This document shows, one piece after another, positions 55,166-63,839 of a DNA stretch of 64,000 bases. Origin of the DNA: an uncultured Oscillospiraceae bacterium. Its GTDB lineage: Bacteria > Bacillota > Clostridia > Oscillospirales > Ruminococcaceae. The notes below the pieces were generated by a model. That model saw only the letters and a program-made list of their open reading frames with translations. It had not been told where the DNA came from and ran no database searches. The stretch lies in the NCBI GenBank assembly GCA_934438055.1, contig CAKSAY010000005.1, forward strand, positions 42,624 through 106,623, in the 5' to 3' direction. The position numbers and the translations under genes are program-made. Each line of letters opens with the position of its first letter. Position 1 is the stretch's first letter.

Positions 55166-56512
55166 GTGGCTACTACCGGTTTCTGGCCTGTCAAAGACAG
55201 GCTGAAGGAAGTGATTGACTATGCGGAGAGTCCCGATAAGACCATTGACAAAAGGTATGTGGACAGCAATTTATATGCCGCCATATGGTATGTTTCCAAT
55301 AACAAAAGACCGATGAGCGTATGTCAACGGCATCAGCTGTAACGTAAAACGGGCGTATGAGCGTATGACGGTAACGAAAAAACGCTTTGGGAAAACAGGC
55401 GGCAATGTGGTGTACCGCGGCTACCAGAATTTCTGGATCGGCGAAGTAACGCCCGAAGAAGCGCACAAAATCGGTTTGAAAACCGCAAGGCGCATGTGGG
55501 GAAACGAGTATGAAATTGTTGTTACCATACATCTTAATACAAATAATGTCCATAATCGTTTTGTTGTAAACTCTGCATTTTTTAAGACGGGCAGAAAGTT
55601 TGAAAACCACATCTCCGACCATTATAAGTTTTGTGAAATCTCCGATACCGTATGTTTGGAGCATGGAAAAAGCATTCTCAAAGACGCAGAGTTTTACGGT
55701 GAGAAGAAAAAAGAATACTGACAGAAACAAAACGGCGGTCTGTTACATTGGGAGCTTTTAAAAGCAGATATTGACGTCGTCCTTGCCAAGTTCGCCAATT
55801 TCAAAGCCTTTGAAATCCGCTTAAAAATATGGATTATATAATACAGCGTGATGAAAACTTTGCCCATTATTCCGTAAAGGGGACAGGTTGGAAGAGGGCA
55901 GTGCGCTTAGACCGGCTTGGGAAAGAATACACGCCCGAAGCAATCGGGGCAAGGTTGCTTGACCGGCGGCATATCGGTTATGTTCCATTCCGCAAGCCGA
56001 AACATATGCCGTTCCTTACGCTTAATAAAATCGAGCGTCGTAAAATACGGTGCATGGACGGTATACAGATGTTTTTCGCTCTTGTGATTGAAATTTGCAG
56101 GCTCATTACAGGACACAATACTATCCCCCGAAACTCCCGTCACCTGTCCCCCGCTATGCGGTAGGAAATTGTAAACCTAAATAAGACGCTGAAAGAGTAC
56201 AAGTTTCTATGTAAGAACAACATTGATTTCCCACAGGAACTTGTTTTTTTTATTGATGAAAAACGGAAGTAGATTTTCGATTTTGAAAAAGAAAGACAGT
56301 CAGTTTACAACCAAAATAGCCATAAGAAAAGTGGGGGATTTAATGCACAGGCAAGAGAAATCGCCGTAAAGATAAAACCTCTGTGGGCGGAATTATCCAT
56401 TGCAAAGGTTGTCCTTGAAAAAATACCGAAGCTGAAAGAAGCAATTGAAGTCGAACGGAAAGTGGAAACTATCGTCCTTAATAAAACGAGAGAAAGAAGG
56501 TATGCACGATAA
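55166..56512 (+). pseudogene. TnpZ/MobA-type relaxase relic (second module)
   Basis: Start GTG 55166. Reads MATTGFWPVKDRLKEVIDYAESPDKTI, VDSNLYAAIWYVSN, then a shift, YERMTVTKKRFGKTGGNVVYRGYQ, GEVTPEEAHKIGLKTARRMWG, and the HUH-like HLNTNNVHNRFVVNS where the third His of H-x-D-x-x-H-x-H is Arg. The tail at 56340-56512 reads AREIAVKIKPLWAEL and VLEKIPKLKEAIEVE. Several stops and frameshifts. It belongs to Tn4451-like mobilisable elements. Confidence 0.85.
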
Positions 56513-56830
56513 CAAATACAGAAATCAATATCCCGCCAAAGAAAAAGGCAGCGAATATTCAAGTGGATAAACTCCATGCCTTTGAGGTGCATCTCTTTAA
56601 GGTACTGGATGATGAAGATATGGGCAACCTTATCGAAAATATCAGACAGCAGGGTATTCTCTCCCCGCTGATTGTAAGAACAATTGAAATCACAGATGAA
56701 TATGAAGCAATAAGCGAACACAGGCGTTTACACGCCGCCATAAAAGTAGGACTTTCCGAAGTGGCTGCTTAATCTATCCACTTGATCGAAACGAAGCGAT
56801 GATTGCGATTGTAGACAGCAACCTGCACAG
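56509..56830 (+). pseudogene. ParB-like partition protein N-terminal relic
   Basis: Starts ITNTEINIP at ATA 56509 (lost ATG) and continues FKVLDDEDMGNLIENIRQQGILSPLIVR, YEAISEHRRLHAAIKVGLSEV (the ParB box II normally G-H-R-R; here E-H-R-R). After TAA at 56770 another frame gives SIHLIETKR. It stops at a junction near 56828. ParB genes are common next to relaxases in such elements. Confidence 0.75.
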
Positions 56831-57198
56831 AAGGTTATTCTGCCGGAATTGGAGGAGGATGTTACATATCCATCTGTGAAGCGACAGCTGAAGATGGAGG
56901 AGTTATAGGGACTTCCGGCAATGCGAAAGTGACTGCAAAATGCACAGGCTTTTTAGGAGCTGGCATTGGCGGCGGAGGCTTATGTGCTAAAACATGTAAT
57001 TCTTACGCTGGAGATGCAGAGTGTTTGGTAAAAGATACTGCAATGGTATATGCCTATGAAGCAGACTATGCTTCAGGAATAGACTTTGAAAAACATGCCG
57101 GTGATAGTAATAACCACAATGAAAGCACTCCGAATATTCAGAAAGAGGATTCAGCAGCTTTAATTAAAATAGAAGTCTTTTGGGGACTATTTATATAA
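56813..57198 (+). pseudogene. C-terminal fragment of a GAGIGGG-repeat surface protein
   Basis: The frame TCTEGYSAGIGGGC, EDGGVIGTSGNAKVTAK, GFLGAGIGGGGLCAKTCN and onwards to TAA at 57196-57198 carries two copies of the A-G-I-G-G-G motif spaced about 35 residues apart, typical of right-handed beta-solenoid surface proteins. It begins abruptly at the ParB junction, so the 5' part was lost or replaced. An open GTG at 56929 is probably not a real start. Confidence 0.5.
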
Positions 57199-57425
57199 AA
57201 ATACGAAGTAAAACAAAAAGGTTGGATTATAATTAAACCAGTAGACAACAGGGATGTTCTTAATAGAGATTTCCCTGTAGGGAGTGAGCCGTTATGGATT
57301 CATATATAGTAAGAAAGCATCCTATATTTTATGAATTTGAGACGCTTTAATATGATTTTTGATTTATTGCTTTTCATATATATTACTTAAATTAACAGGA
57401 TTATTGTGATATACAAAAAGTTTGC
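57199..57425. other. Short region with a hairpin and possible micro-ORF
   Basis: ACAGGGA (57248-57254) pairs with TCCCTGT (57272-57278). ATG 57294 behind AGGGAGTG opens an 18-codon frame (MDSYIVRKHPIFYEFETL) ending at 57350. Whether it is translated is unknown. Confidence 0.35.
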
Positions 57426-57703
57426 GTAATTTGGGTATTTCGTCAGTAAATTGTATTATTTTAACAGTTTCATTGTTAAATACGCAGAATATGTAGATAA
57501 AGACGAAAAAATACTAGCTTTTTACAGAAAAATCTGTTATAGTAATTTCTGGAAGTTGCTTCCGGAAATATTTTTTAAGGGGGGCACTTCTAAATAATTA
57601 ATATTAAGGAGAAATGAAAAAGACTAAAACCAAGAAGATTATTAGCATTGCCATGGCCGTTTGTTTGACCTCTGTGATGACTGTGGGTGTTTTCACTGCG
57701 GGG
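57426..57703 (+). repeat. Cassette-leader repeat, copy 1
   Basis: Promoter, 5' UTR and signal-peptide DNA nearly identical to copy 2 (60933-61206). Contains -10 TATAGT (57538-57543) and the dyad CTGGAAG-TTG-CTTCCGG (57549-57565). Confidence 0.9.
57524..57565 (+). promoter_or_regulatory. Bacteriocin promoter and dyad, copy 1
   Basis: TATAGT (57538-57543) follows an inverted repeat ACAGA/TCTGT (57524-57528, 57533-57537). The -35 position is weak, which fits activator control. The dyad at 57549-57565 lies at the expected transcription start and is kept in copy 2, so it is an operator or a 5' hairpin. Confidence 0.6.
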
Positions 57704-57994
57704 GATTCTTCCGCGGCAACGAGTGGAGAGACGCAGGTGAGCTCGCCCGGCGCCATTGTAAGCGACGAAAACAATCATCAATATGTTGGTGGCGGCGAAT
57801 GGTGGTGGGGCAAAAGAACCAGCGGAAATGATATTACCTATTCGCATTATCAGCATATGGGTCTAAATCATTCTGCTACAGTGGAAACTAATGTTAGAGT
57901 AGAATCTGGAATACAAAGTCCTGGCATAGAAGCACAGGCAGAAGCGCCCTCTTCTTGGAATCACATTGATCATTGCTACTGGGCAACTTATTAA
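57614..57994 (+). CDS. Lactococcin 972-like bacteriocin precursor 1
   Basis: 126 residues from ATG 57614 behind AAGGAGA. A Sec signal peptide (KTKKIISIAMAVCLTS core, residues 5-30) precedes the mature region. Family marks are GGGEWWWG and then YSHYQHMGLNHSATVE, which match the lactococcin 972 order (G-x-W-x-x-G, Y-x-N-Y-x-H, H-S-A-T-V). The C-terminus is longer than usual, with a Pro/Ala/Glu linker and SWNHIDHCYWATY. Lactococcin 972 binds lipid II and stops septum formation. The membrane protein and ATPase genes follow, the canonical set. Confidence 0.85.
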   Translation: MKKTKTKKIISIAMAVCLTSVMTVGVFTAGDSSAATSGETQVSSPGAIVSDENNHQYVGGGEWWWGKRTSGNDITYSHYQHMGLNHSATVETNVRVESGIQSPGIEAQAEAPSSWNHIDHCYWATY

Positions 57995-58015
57995 TTGAAC
58001 TCCTAAAAAGAAAAA

Positions 58016-58049
58016 GTGGGACAGGATTGCATCATCCCTGTCCCATTTT
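58016..58049 (+). terminator. Hairpin between precursor 1 and membrane protein 1
   Basis: GTGGGACAGG (58016-58025) pairs with CCTGTCCCA (58037-58045), followed by TTTTG, a weak tail. It should pass only part of the transcripts, keeping precursor above the membrane gene. Confidence 0.7.
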
Positions 58050-58074
58050 GTTATGAAAGAAAAGAGGCGTTGCT

Positions 58075-60279
58075 ATGAAAAAAGTGTTTTTAATCCTATT
58101 AACGGCAATTTTCACGATTGTTTCTTATATTCTCGTAGTCAACTATGCAGAAGTCTCTTTCTGCTTTTTAAAATACAATCCGCAGACCGAAATAGAGGTG
58201 AGCTTAGTAGATCAAAGCGCTATTTCGAGCATTGACGTTTACGATCAAATCGTGCAGGACGCGGCTATTTCGAACGGCGTGAATGTGTATAAAATAGCTT
58301 ATCCAAACACGCCGGAGGGGGAGACGCAGAAAATTGTCCTTTATTCCTACATTGTGAATCCGGACGTTTTCTATCAAAACATCCCGCTTGAATCTGGAAG
58401 ATATCTCACAAAGGAGGATGGAAACGAGTGCTTTCTCTCCACCGAAGATACGGGGGATCCCAATCAGGTTGGCCAAATGGATCTCTTTAAAGGGGATACC
58501 ATCTTGGAAATCCGCCCCTTTTCGGCCGATCCCTCTCCCGGACTCGATCAGAGCTTAATGTTAGACACCAATGACACCACAGTGGCGGGAGAATTCTTCT
58601 CTGGAACTGCCTTGCAGGCAACCGTCTCTATTATAGTGAAAAACTCCATGTATACCGACACTTTAACGGCAACCCATGAGTTAACGGTGATTTACATGGC
58701 GATATTCGGCGTTCTCTGCCTCTGTGCCATTTTCACCTATCTCTACCTCATCATTTCGGGGTATAAGCGCTTTGCCATACAGAAGCTGATGGGATATGAT
58801 AATCGGCGGGTGAAACGAGGGATGCAAAAGAAACTGCTGCTTACGATGCTGCCCGCCCTTGCGCTCTCCTTTCTCTTCACCGTCGGCTATTTGATCTACT
58901 ACAATGGGCTCGCGCAGTTTTTCTCTTTCCTGCCCGTTTGGCTCCTCACTATGTTGATCGGCTTTTTGCTGGCTTGGATTCTTTTCTCTCTCTGCCACCT
59001 CCTCGTCAAGGGGGTTCATGTGGCGCAGATGATGAAGCAGAGAAAGCCGGTTCGTTTGATTGCCGTGTTAACGATGGTGGGAAAAGCGGCCGTCTGTTTT
59101 GTGATGATCGCTGTAGGCGTTTTGCTGGTGGGGCATGCCGCGGAATTGTCGCAGCAAACCAGCGAGCTAGAAGTTTGGCAGAACTTTCAGAACTACGCTT
59201 ATCCGCAAATAAACTTTCCTCTCTCTCAAGAAGATCCAGTAGGTCATGAACTAGCTTGCATGAAATGTAAGGATTATTTTGCGAGAACCAGCGATAAGGG
59301 AGGTATTCTCTTCCGTCCCGGCGGAGGATTGAAGAGCACAATGACGCGGGAGCATTATCTCCAACAAGGAAAGCAACCTTGGCAGGATGATGTGAATACG
59401 ATAGAAGTAAACAATACCTATCTGCAAAAAAATGTGATTTATGACGTCGACGGCAATCCGGTCAATTTGACCAACAGCAACGATGATCGCGTCATACTCC
59501 TGGTTCCGGAACAATACCAGAGCTTTGACGCGCAAATCCGAGAGGAGTTTACCAGATATGACGAGATACGTTATAGTTCAGAGGATATATTGCTAGAAGC
59601 ACAGGGCATTACGCCGCCGGAACACCCAACAAGAGGAATTGAAATCATATACGTGCAGGATGGGCAAAAATACTTTACCATGAATCCGGACTATGGCGAG
59701 GGAGACTCCTATTATTACACCGATCCCATTGTCAAAGTGGTGAACAATGTGAATATGGATCCGTCCATGTATTTGGCTTACATTAGTCAAGGGCATTATT
59801 ATGTTCCCGTAGCAGACCCTAACCAGCCATATGAATCTTTAAAAGCGGACATTGAAGCGTCCGGATTGCAGGGAAACGTCGTCACAACGCCTACCATTTA
59901 TTCAAAATTTTCAGACGACTTGTATCTGCTACAACAAGAGAGCAAGCTCTATTTTTCGCTGTTTGTCTTTGCTTTTGTTGTTTATCTAATCGTAATCAGT
60001 GTGTGCATTAAAAATGCAATTGAGATGAATAAACAGCGGTTAGCCGTTGAAAATCTGCATGGATATTCCTTGTTGCGGCGATTCAGAAAATTGTTTTTAG
60101 AGTTTGGGATTCTGTGGGGTTTGCTCTGGTGCATCGGACTGCTATTCTTCCCGGCTGGAATTTTAACCCTCATTACGTTAGCCTGCATCCTTGTGGACGG
60201 CATGGCCAGTCTTATAAGCATTAAGTATTCTGAATTGGCGAAAGTGAAAGATATATTAAAAGGGGAGTTTACATCATGA
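58075..60279 (+). CDS. Bacteriocin-associated integral membrane protein 1 (DUF1430, MacB/FtsX-like)
   Basis: 734 residues. One N-terminal helix (about 5-23), a large outside domain, three or four helices near 200-350, a second outside domain to about 620, and C-terminal helices (620-720). This is the FtsX-type permease layout of the lactococcin 972 group, where it is taken as export or immunity component. Its central DNA (58400-59200) is GC-richer than cassette 2. It overlaps the ATPase start (ATGA). Confidence 0.85.
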   Translation: MKKVFLILLTAIFTIVSYILVVNYAEVSFCFLKYNPQTEIEVSLVDQSAISSIDVYDQIVQDAAISNGVNVYKIAYPNTPEGETQKIVLYSYIVNPDVFYQNIPLESGRYLTKEDGNECFLSTEDTGDPNQVGQMDLFKGDTILEIRPFSADPSPGLDQSLMLDTNDTTVAGEFFSGTALQATVSIIVKNSMYTDTLTATHELTVIYMAIFGVLCLCAIFTYLYLIISGYKRFAIQKLMGYDNRRVKRGMQKKLLLTMLPALALSFLFTVGYLIYYNGLAQFFSFLPVWLLTMLIGFLLAWILFSLCHLLVKGVHVAQMMKQRKPVRLIAVLTMVGKAAVCFVMIAVGVLLVGHAAELSQQTSELEVWQNFQNYAYPQINFPLSQEDPVGHELACMKCKDYFARTSDKGGILFRPGGGLKSTMTREHYLQQGKQPWQDDVNTIEVNNTYLQKNVIYDVDGNPVNLTNSNDDRVILLVPEQYQSFDAQIREEFTRYDEIRYSSEDILLEAQGITPPEHPTRGIEIIYVQDGQKYFTMNPDYGEGDSYYYTDPIVKVVNNVNMDPSMYLAYISQGHYYVPVADPNQPYESLKADIEASGLQGNVVTTPTIYSKFSDDLYLLQQESKLYFSLFVFAFVVYLIVISVCIKNAIEMNKQRLAVENLHGYSLLRRFRKLFLEFGILWGLLWCIGLLFFPAGILTLITLACILVDGMASLISIKYSELAKVKDILKGEFTS

Positions 60280-60905
60280 GTGTTATACAATTATCGAATA
60301 TATCGAAACGATATGGTTCCAATCTTCTTTTTGATAAATTTAATTTATCGATTGAAAAAAATGAAATGGTTGCCATCGTGGGCAAAAGCGGAACAGGAAA
60401 AAGCACGTTGTTGAATATGATGGGGTTGTTGGAAGAACCTAATGGGGGTATGGTGTCCATTCATGGAAAAGAGCAGGTGAAAATCAACAGCAAAAAAGCA
60501 ACGCTATTGCAAAGATATGAGATAGGATATTTATTTCAAAACTTTGCCCTGGTGGATAACATGAGTGTGTCGAAAAATTTAGACATTGCTTTGGAATACG
60601 CAAAGGTTGGAGACAAAAAAGAAGCCAAACTGCAAGCATTAGAAAAGGTGGGCTTGCGAGAAAAATACAACCAGAAAATATATACCCTTTCAGGAGGAGA
60701 GCAGCAAAGGGTAGCAGTTGCCCGGTTGATGCTCAAGCCATGCAGCATTATTTTAGCGGATGAACCTACCGGTTCGCTTGACGAGAGCAATCGAGATTTA
60801 ATCATAGGATTGTTGCATGATTTGCATCAAAGTGGAAAAACCGTTGTGGCTGTGACGCATGATCCTGTTGTTGCAAACGCTTGCCAGAGAGTTGTGGAGC
60901 TTTAA
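60276..60905 (+). CDS. ABC ATPase of bacteriocin cassette 1
   Basis: 209 residues. Walker A GKSGTGKSTLLN (about 36-47), Q-loop YLFQNFAL, signature LSGGEQQRVAVARLML, Walker B IILADEPTGSLD and H-loop TH. This is the MacB/LolD-like subfamily; the group is known as putative lactococcin 972 export ATPase. Starts inside the membrane gene's stop. Confidence 0.93.
   Translation: MSVIQLSNISKRYGSNLLFDKFNLSIEKNEMVAIVGKSGTGKSTLLNMMGLLEEPNGGMVSIHGKEQVKINSKKATLLQRYEIGYLFQNFALVDNMSVSKNLDIALEYAKVGDKKEAKLQALEKVGLREKYNQKIYTLSGGEQQRVAVARLMLKPCSIILADEPTGSLDESNRDLIIGLLHDLHQSGKTVVAVTHDPVVANACQRVVEL
60363..60436 (+). repeat. Walker A block shared by both ATPases, copy 1
   Basis: 74 bases identical except one C/T to 63927-64000, far above the similarity of the flanking code. 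Confidence 0.85.
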
Positions 60906-60932
60906 AAGTTTGAGCTGCTTGAGAATTCTTTA

Positions 60933-61206
60933 TAATTTAGTTATTTCTACAGTAAATTGTATTATTTTAACAGTTCCATTGTTAAATACGCAGAATATGT
61001 AGATAAAAACGAAAAAATACTAGCTTTTTGCAGAAAAGTCTGTTATAGTAATTACTGGAAGTTACTTCCAGAAATATTTTTAAGGGAGTACTTCCAAATA
61101 ATTAATTTTAAGGAGAAATGAAAATGACTAAAACCAAGAAGATTATTAGCATTGCCATGGCCGTTTGTTTGGCCTCTGTGATGACTGTGGGTGTTTTCGC
61201 TGCGGG
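60933..61206 (+). repeat. Cassette-leader repeat, copy 2
   Basis: Nearly identical to 57426-57703. -10 TATAGT at 61044-61049; dyad CTGGAAG-TTA-CTTCCAG at 61055-61071, perfect here where copy 1 has a G-T pair. Confidence 0.9.
61030..61071 (+). promoter_or_regulatory. Bacteriocin promoter and dyad, copy 2
   Basis: Same arrangement as copy 1: imperfect CAGA/TCTG before TATAGT, then the dyad at the expected start site. Confidence 0.6.
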
Positions 61207-61465
61207 AGAGACGCCACCATATGATCAAACTATGGTAGGTTCAGAATGTGTTGAATATCCGGACGGCGGAGAGTGGCATCATGGAACCGATTTGTTTAAC
61301 GTATACTCCAATTACTATCATGCCGGAAGAAATCATAAAACATCCTGTCAAGGTTCGTGGGGAGGCTGGGGATATTCGGGTCCTCAATCTGCTGGAGCAT
61401 GGGCGAACTCGTCTTACGACGTAGATTATAGCGGAAATAACCACGCTTATTATGATTTCTGCTAA
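61118..61465 (+). CDS. Lactococcin 972-like bacteriocin precursor 2
   Basis: 115 residues from ATG 61118 behind AAGGAGA. The signal peptide is nearly the same as copy 1, with likely cleavage after V-F-A-A-G. Mature part: GGEWHHG, YSNYYHAGRNHKTSC, SAGAWANSSYDVD and NHAYYDFC, closer to lactococcin 972 than copy 1. It has Cys residues that could form a disulfide (TSC and the final DFC). Next to its own membrane gene. Confidence 0.88.
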   Translation: MKMTKTKKIISIAMAVCLASVMTVGVFAAGETPPYDQTMVGSECVEYPDGGEWHHGTDLFNVYSNYYHAGRNHKTSCQGSWGGWGYSGPQSAGAWANSSYDVDYSGNNHAYYDFC

Positions 61466-61483
61466 TTTGTTGACATAGCGAGC

Positions 61484-61524
61484 ATAGATTCGTAATCGTT
61501 TTTCGATTATGAATCTATATTTTT
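61484..61524 (+). terminator. Hairpin between precursor 2 and membrane protein 2
   Basis: ATAGATTCGTAATCG (61484-61498) pairs with CGATTATGAATCTAT (61504-61518) with one mismatch, followed by ATTTTTATG. Sequence differs from cassette 1, position is the same. Confidence 0.75.
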
Positions 61525-61549
61525 ATGAAATAGATAAAGGATTGTATGT

Positions 61550-63820
61550 ATGAAAAAGACACTAACTATTACCACAGCATTTGTTTTATTCGTGAGTTCT
61601 TTTCTCATTGCGGTTTTTTATGGGACAATCGACTTTAATCAATTGCTAGATCTGCAAAGTTGCACTACCGTACATATAGATGACAATATCGAATATAAAG
61701 ATCCGCATGATTTTTTAGAGGTTGTGCAAAGTGCGGCGGAAGAGAACGATCTGGATATTGGCAGAATCTCCTATCAACTTCATGATAATATGAAAAATGC
61801 TACGACGGTTTTGTACACAAACGCTGATCTTGAAAGCCCTATACTTTCTAATATTGTGGTAGACATAGACGAGACATTTAGCGCCGAAAAAGGCGATGGA
61901 GCTTTCCTCTCTACCGTGCAAACCGATGATTCAAATCAAATTGGAAAAATTCAGTGCTTTCAAACTGCCAACCAGCTGGAGATTCGTCCCTTTTCTGCAC
62001 AGTGTGAGCAGTCGTTGACTGCCAATTATGTTGTAGATACAAAAGACACTGCCCTTTTGAGTGGGTTTGTACAGGACTTACAATTGCAGGGAATTCATGC
62101 TGAGGTGATACAGGGATATACAGAAGCAGGCGCGCCTATCAATCAAAGCGTTATATCAGTAAGCATGATTATTTTTTTGTGTTTGTATGCTTTCGTAATC
62201 ATAACATTTATTTATTATTTAACTTCGAGATACAAAGAGTTTGCCATTAGAAAACTGTTCGGAAAAGACTATCGCTCGATGATTCGGCAGAATGTATGCA
62301 ATGATTTTTGTAAAATTTTAGGAGTTGCAGAAATTTCCAACCTACTGTTAACATTAATTGTGATGGGGATTTATAACCACTTTGCTAAGTTCATAGGATA
62401 TATCGCTATAACCATTTTGGCGCAAATAGCCATTGGCGCTATTACAATTCTTATTGTATGTTTATTGGCACAACTTGTGAAAACAATTAAAGTGTCATAT
62501 ATGCTAAAAAAGAAAAAGACTTCCAGTGGTATGAAAGCAATTAATATGATGGTAAAAATGGTATTTGTTTTTGTGGGAGTTTTTGCTTGTATCTTATCTA
62601 TGTCCAATATTTCATATATAATAACGCAAAATCAGGATATAGATAGGTGGATGGAAACAAGGGATTATGCTACTGCAGATTATGCCCCTTCTGTTCCTCC
62701 CTCTAACGGAAAATTTGATGTAACAAGCGAGTATCAGGATTCTTTGCACATAAAACGTTTTTTTGAGCTGACCAATAATGCAGGAGGTGTACTAATTTCC
62801 CCAAGTCAATACTATTTTTTTCTTGAACAAGGCGGCAACGAACCAAACTCCTATGTGCAGATGAAATCTTATGATCCCAGCAAAGAGTCTGTGTATGTGA
62901 ACAACAATTATTTGCAGTTAAATCCGATTTACGATATCAACGGGAATCCGGTTTGCGTCTCTGATGAGCACACTAATACGATGACGTTGTTGGTTCCAGA
63001 AAAATATCGTCCCTATGAGGCAGATATACTCGATATCTATACTAAGGACAGAACGTGGAAGTATTATTCTGAGGAGGATAAATATAAAAGAGCGCAGGGG
63101 GAAGATTTAGACTTTGATTCGAGTGATATCAATCAGGTAATTTCCTATCATGGAGCTCTGCCGGTTCAAATTGTTTATGTTCAAAACAATCAGAGTTATT
63201 TTACCTATCGTACAGATTCGTTGCAGGAAGCAAGAAATCGCATTGTGGATCCCATTGCTATGGTGGTAAATAACAGCAATCTGTCGGGAGAAGAATATAA
63301 GGCCATCCTGTCTAGAGGAGAATATTTTGTTAAAGTAGATGATATGAATCATCCAATGCAATCAATTGAGGCATTCATACAGGAAGCGAATGTTGAGCCT
63401 AATATTGTAAGGATAACGTCGTTATATCAGCAGGTAGAACAGAGTATGCATGATATCACTCAGAAAATTTTAGGCCAACTATTTGTTTTTGCTTTGTCTT
63501 TATTGGTAATTATCGCAATTATCGTTATTTCTATTTTTCACTATTTAGAGGATAATAGCCAAATCAATGCGGTAAGACGGCTGCATGGATTTTCTTTTGC
63601 AAAAAAGCATGGTAAATACTTTTGTAGAGTTCTTCTATTTTGGAGCTGCAGCTTTATTTTGCAGATTCTATTCTTGAATGGTTTTTATTTGCAAAATGCA
63701 ATTTATTGTATCTGGATGTTGGGCATTGTCCTCTCACTTGCTGTTTTGGAATGCATTTTTACAATCATCATTATAAAAGGGAATGAGATTAAAAGGGTGA
63801 AAAATATTTTAAAAGAATAA
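61550..63820 (+). CDS. Bacteriocin-associated integral membrane protein 2 (DUF1430)
   Basis: 756 residues, same topology as copy 1 (helix about 5-24; helices about 205-360; long outside domain; C-terminal helices about 640-750). Shared positions include LEIRPFSA in the first outside domain, KSDPDD-type linkers and FAIRKLFGKD after helix 2, like FAIQKLMGYD of copy 1. Most of the sequence has diverged strongly. It may serve only precursor 2. Confidence 0.85.
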   Translation: MKKTLTITTAFVLFVSSFLIAVFYGTIDFNQLLDLQSCTTVHIDDNIEYKDPHDFLEVVQSAAEENDLDIGRISYQLHDNMKNATTVLYTNADLESPILSNIVVDIDETFSAEKGDGAFLSTVQTDDSNQIGKIQCFQTANQLEIRPFSAQCEQSLTANYVVDTKDTALLSGFVQDLQLQGIHAEVIQGYTEAGAPINQSVISVSMIIFLCLYAFVIITFIYYLTSRYKEFAIRKLFGKDYRSMIRQNVCNDFCKILGVAEISNLLLTLIVMGIYNHFAKFIGYIAITILAQIAIGAITILIVCLLAQLVKTIKVSYMLKKKKTSSGMKAINMMVKMVFVFVGVFACILSMSNISYIITQNQDIDRWMETRDYATADYAPSVPPSNGKFDVTSEYQDSLHIKRFFELTNNAGGVLISPSQYYFFLEQGGNEPNSYVQMKSYDPSKESVYVNNNYLQLNPIYDINGNPVCVSDEHTNTMTLLVPEKYRPYEADILDIYTKDRTWKYYSEEDKYKRAQGEDLDFDSSDINQVISYHGALPVQIVYVQNNQSYFTYRTDSLQEARNRIVDPIAMVVNNSNLSGEEYKAILSRGEYFVKVDDMNHPMQSIEAFIQEANVEPNIVRITSLYQQVEQSMHDITQKILGQLFVFALSLLVIIAIIVISIFHYLEDNSQINAVRRLHGFSFAKKHGKYFCRVLLFWSCSFILQILFLNGFYLQNAIYCIWMLGIVLSLAVLECIFTIIIIKGNEIKRVKNILKE

Positions 63821-63839
63821 TAGAAAGGTATATATTCGT

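Noticed and set aside
57426..61206. Direct repeats considered as CRISPR or IS ends
   Set aside because: Only two long copies, 3.5 kb apart, each ahead of a bacteriocin gene; no short regular spacing and no transposase.
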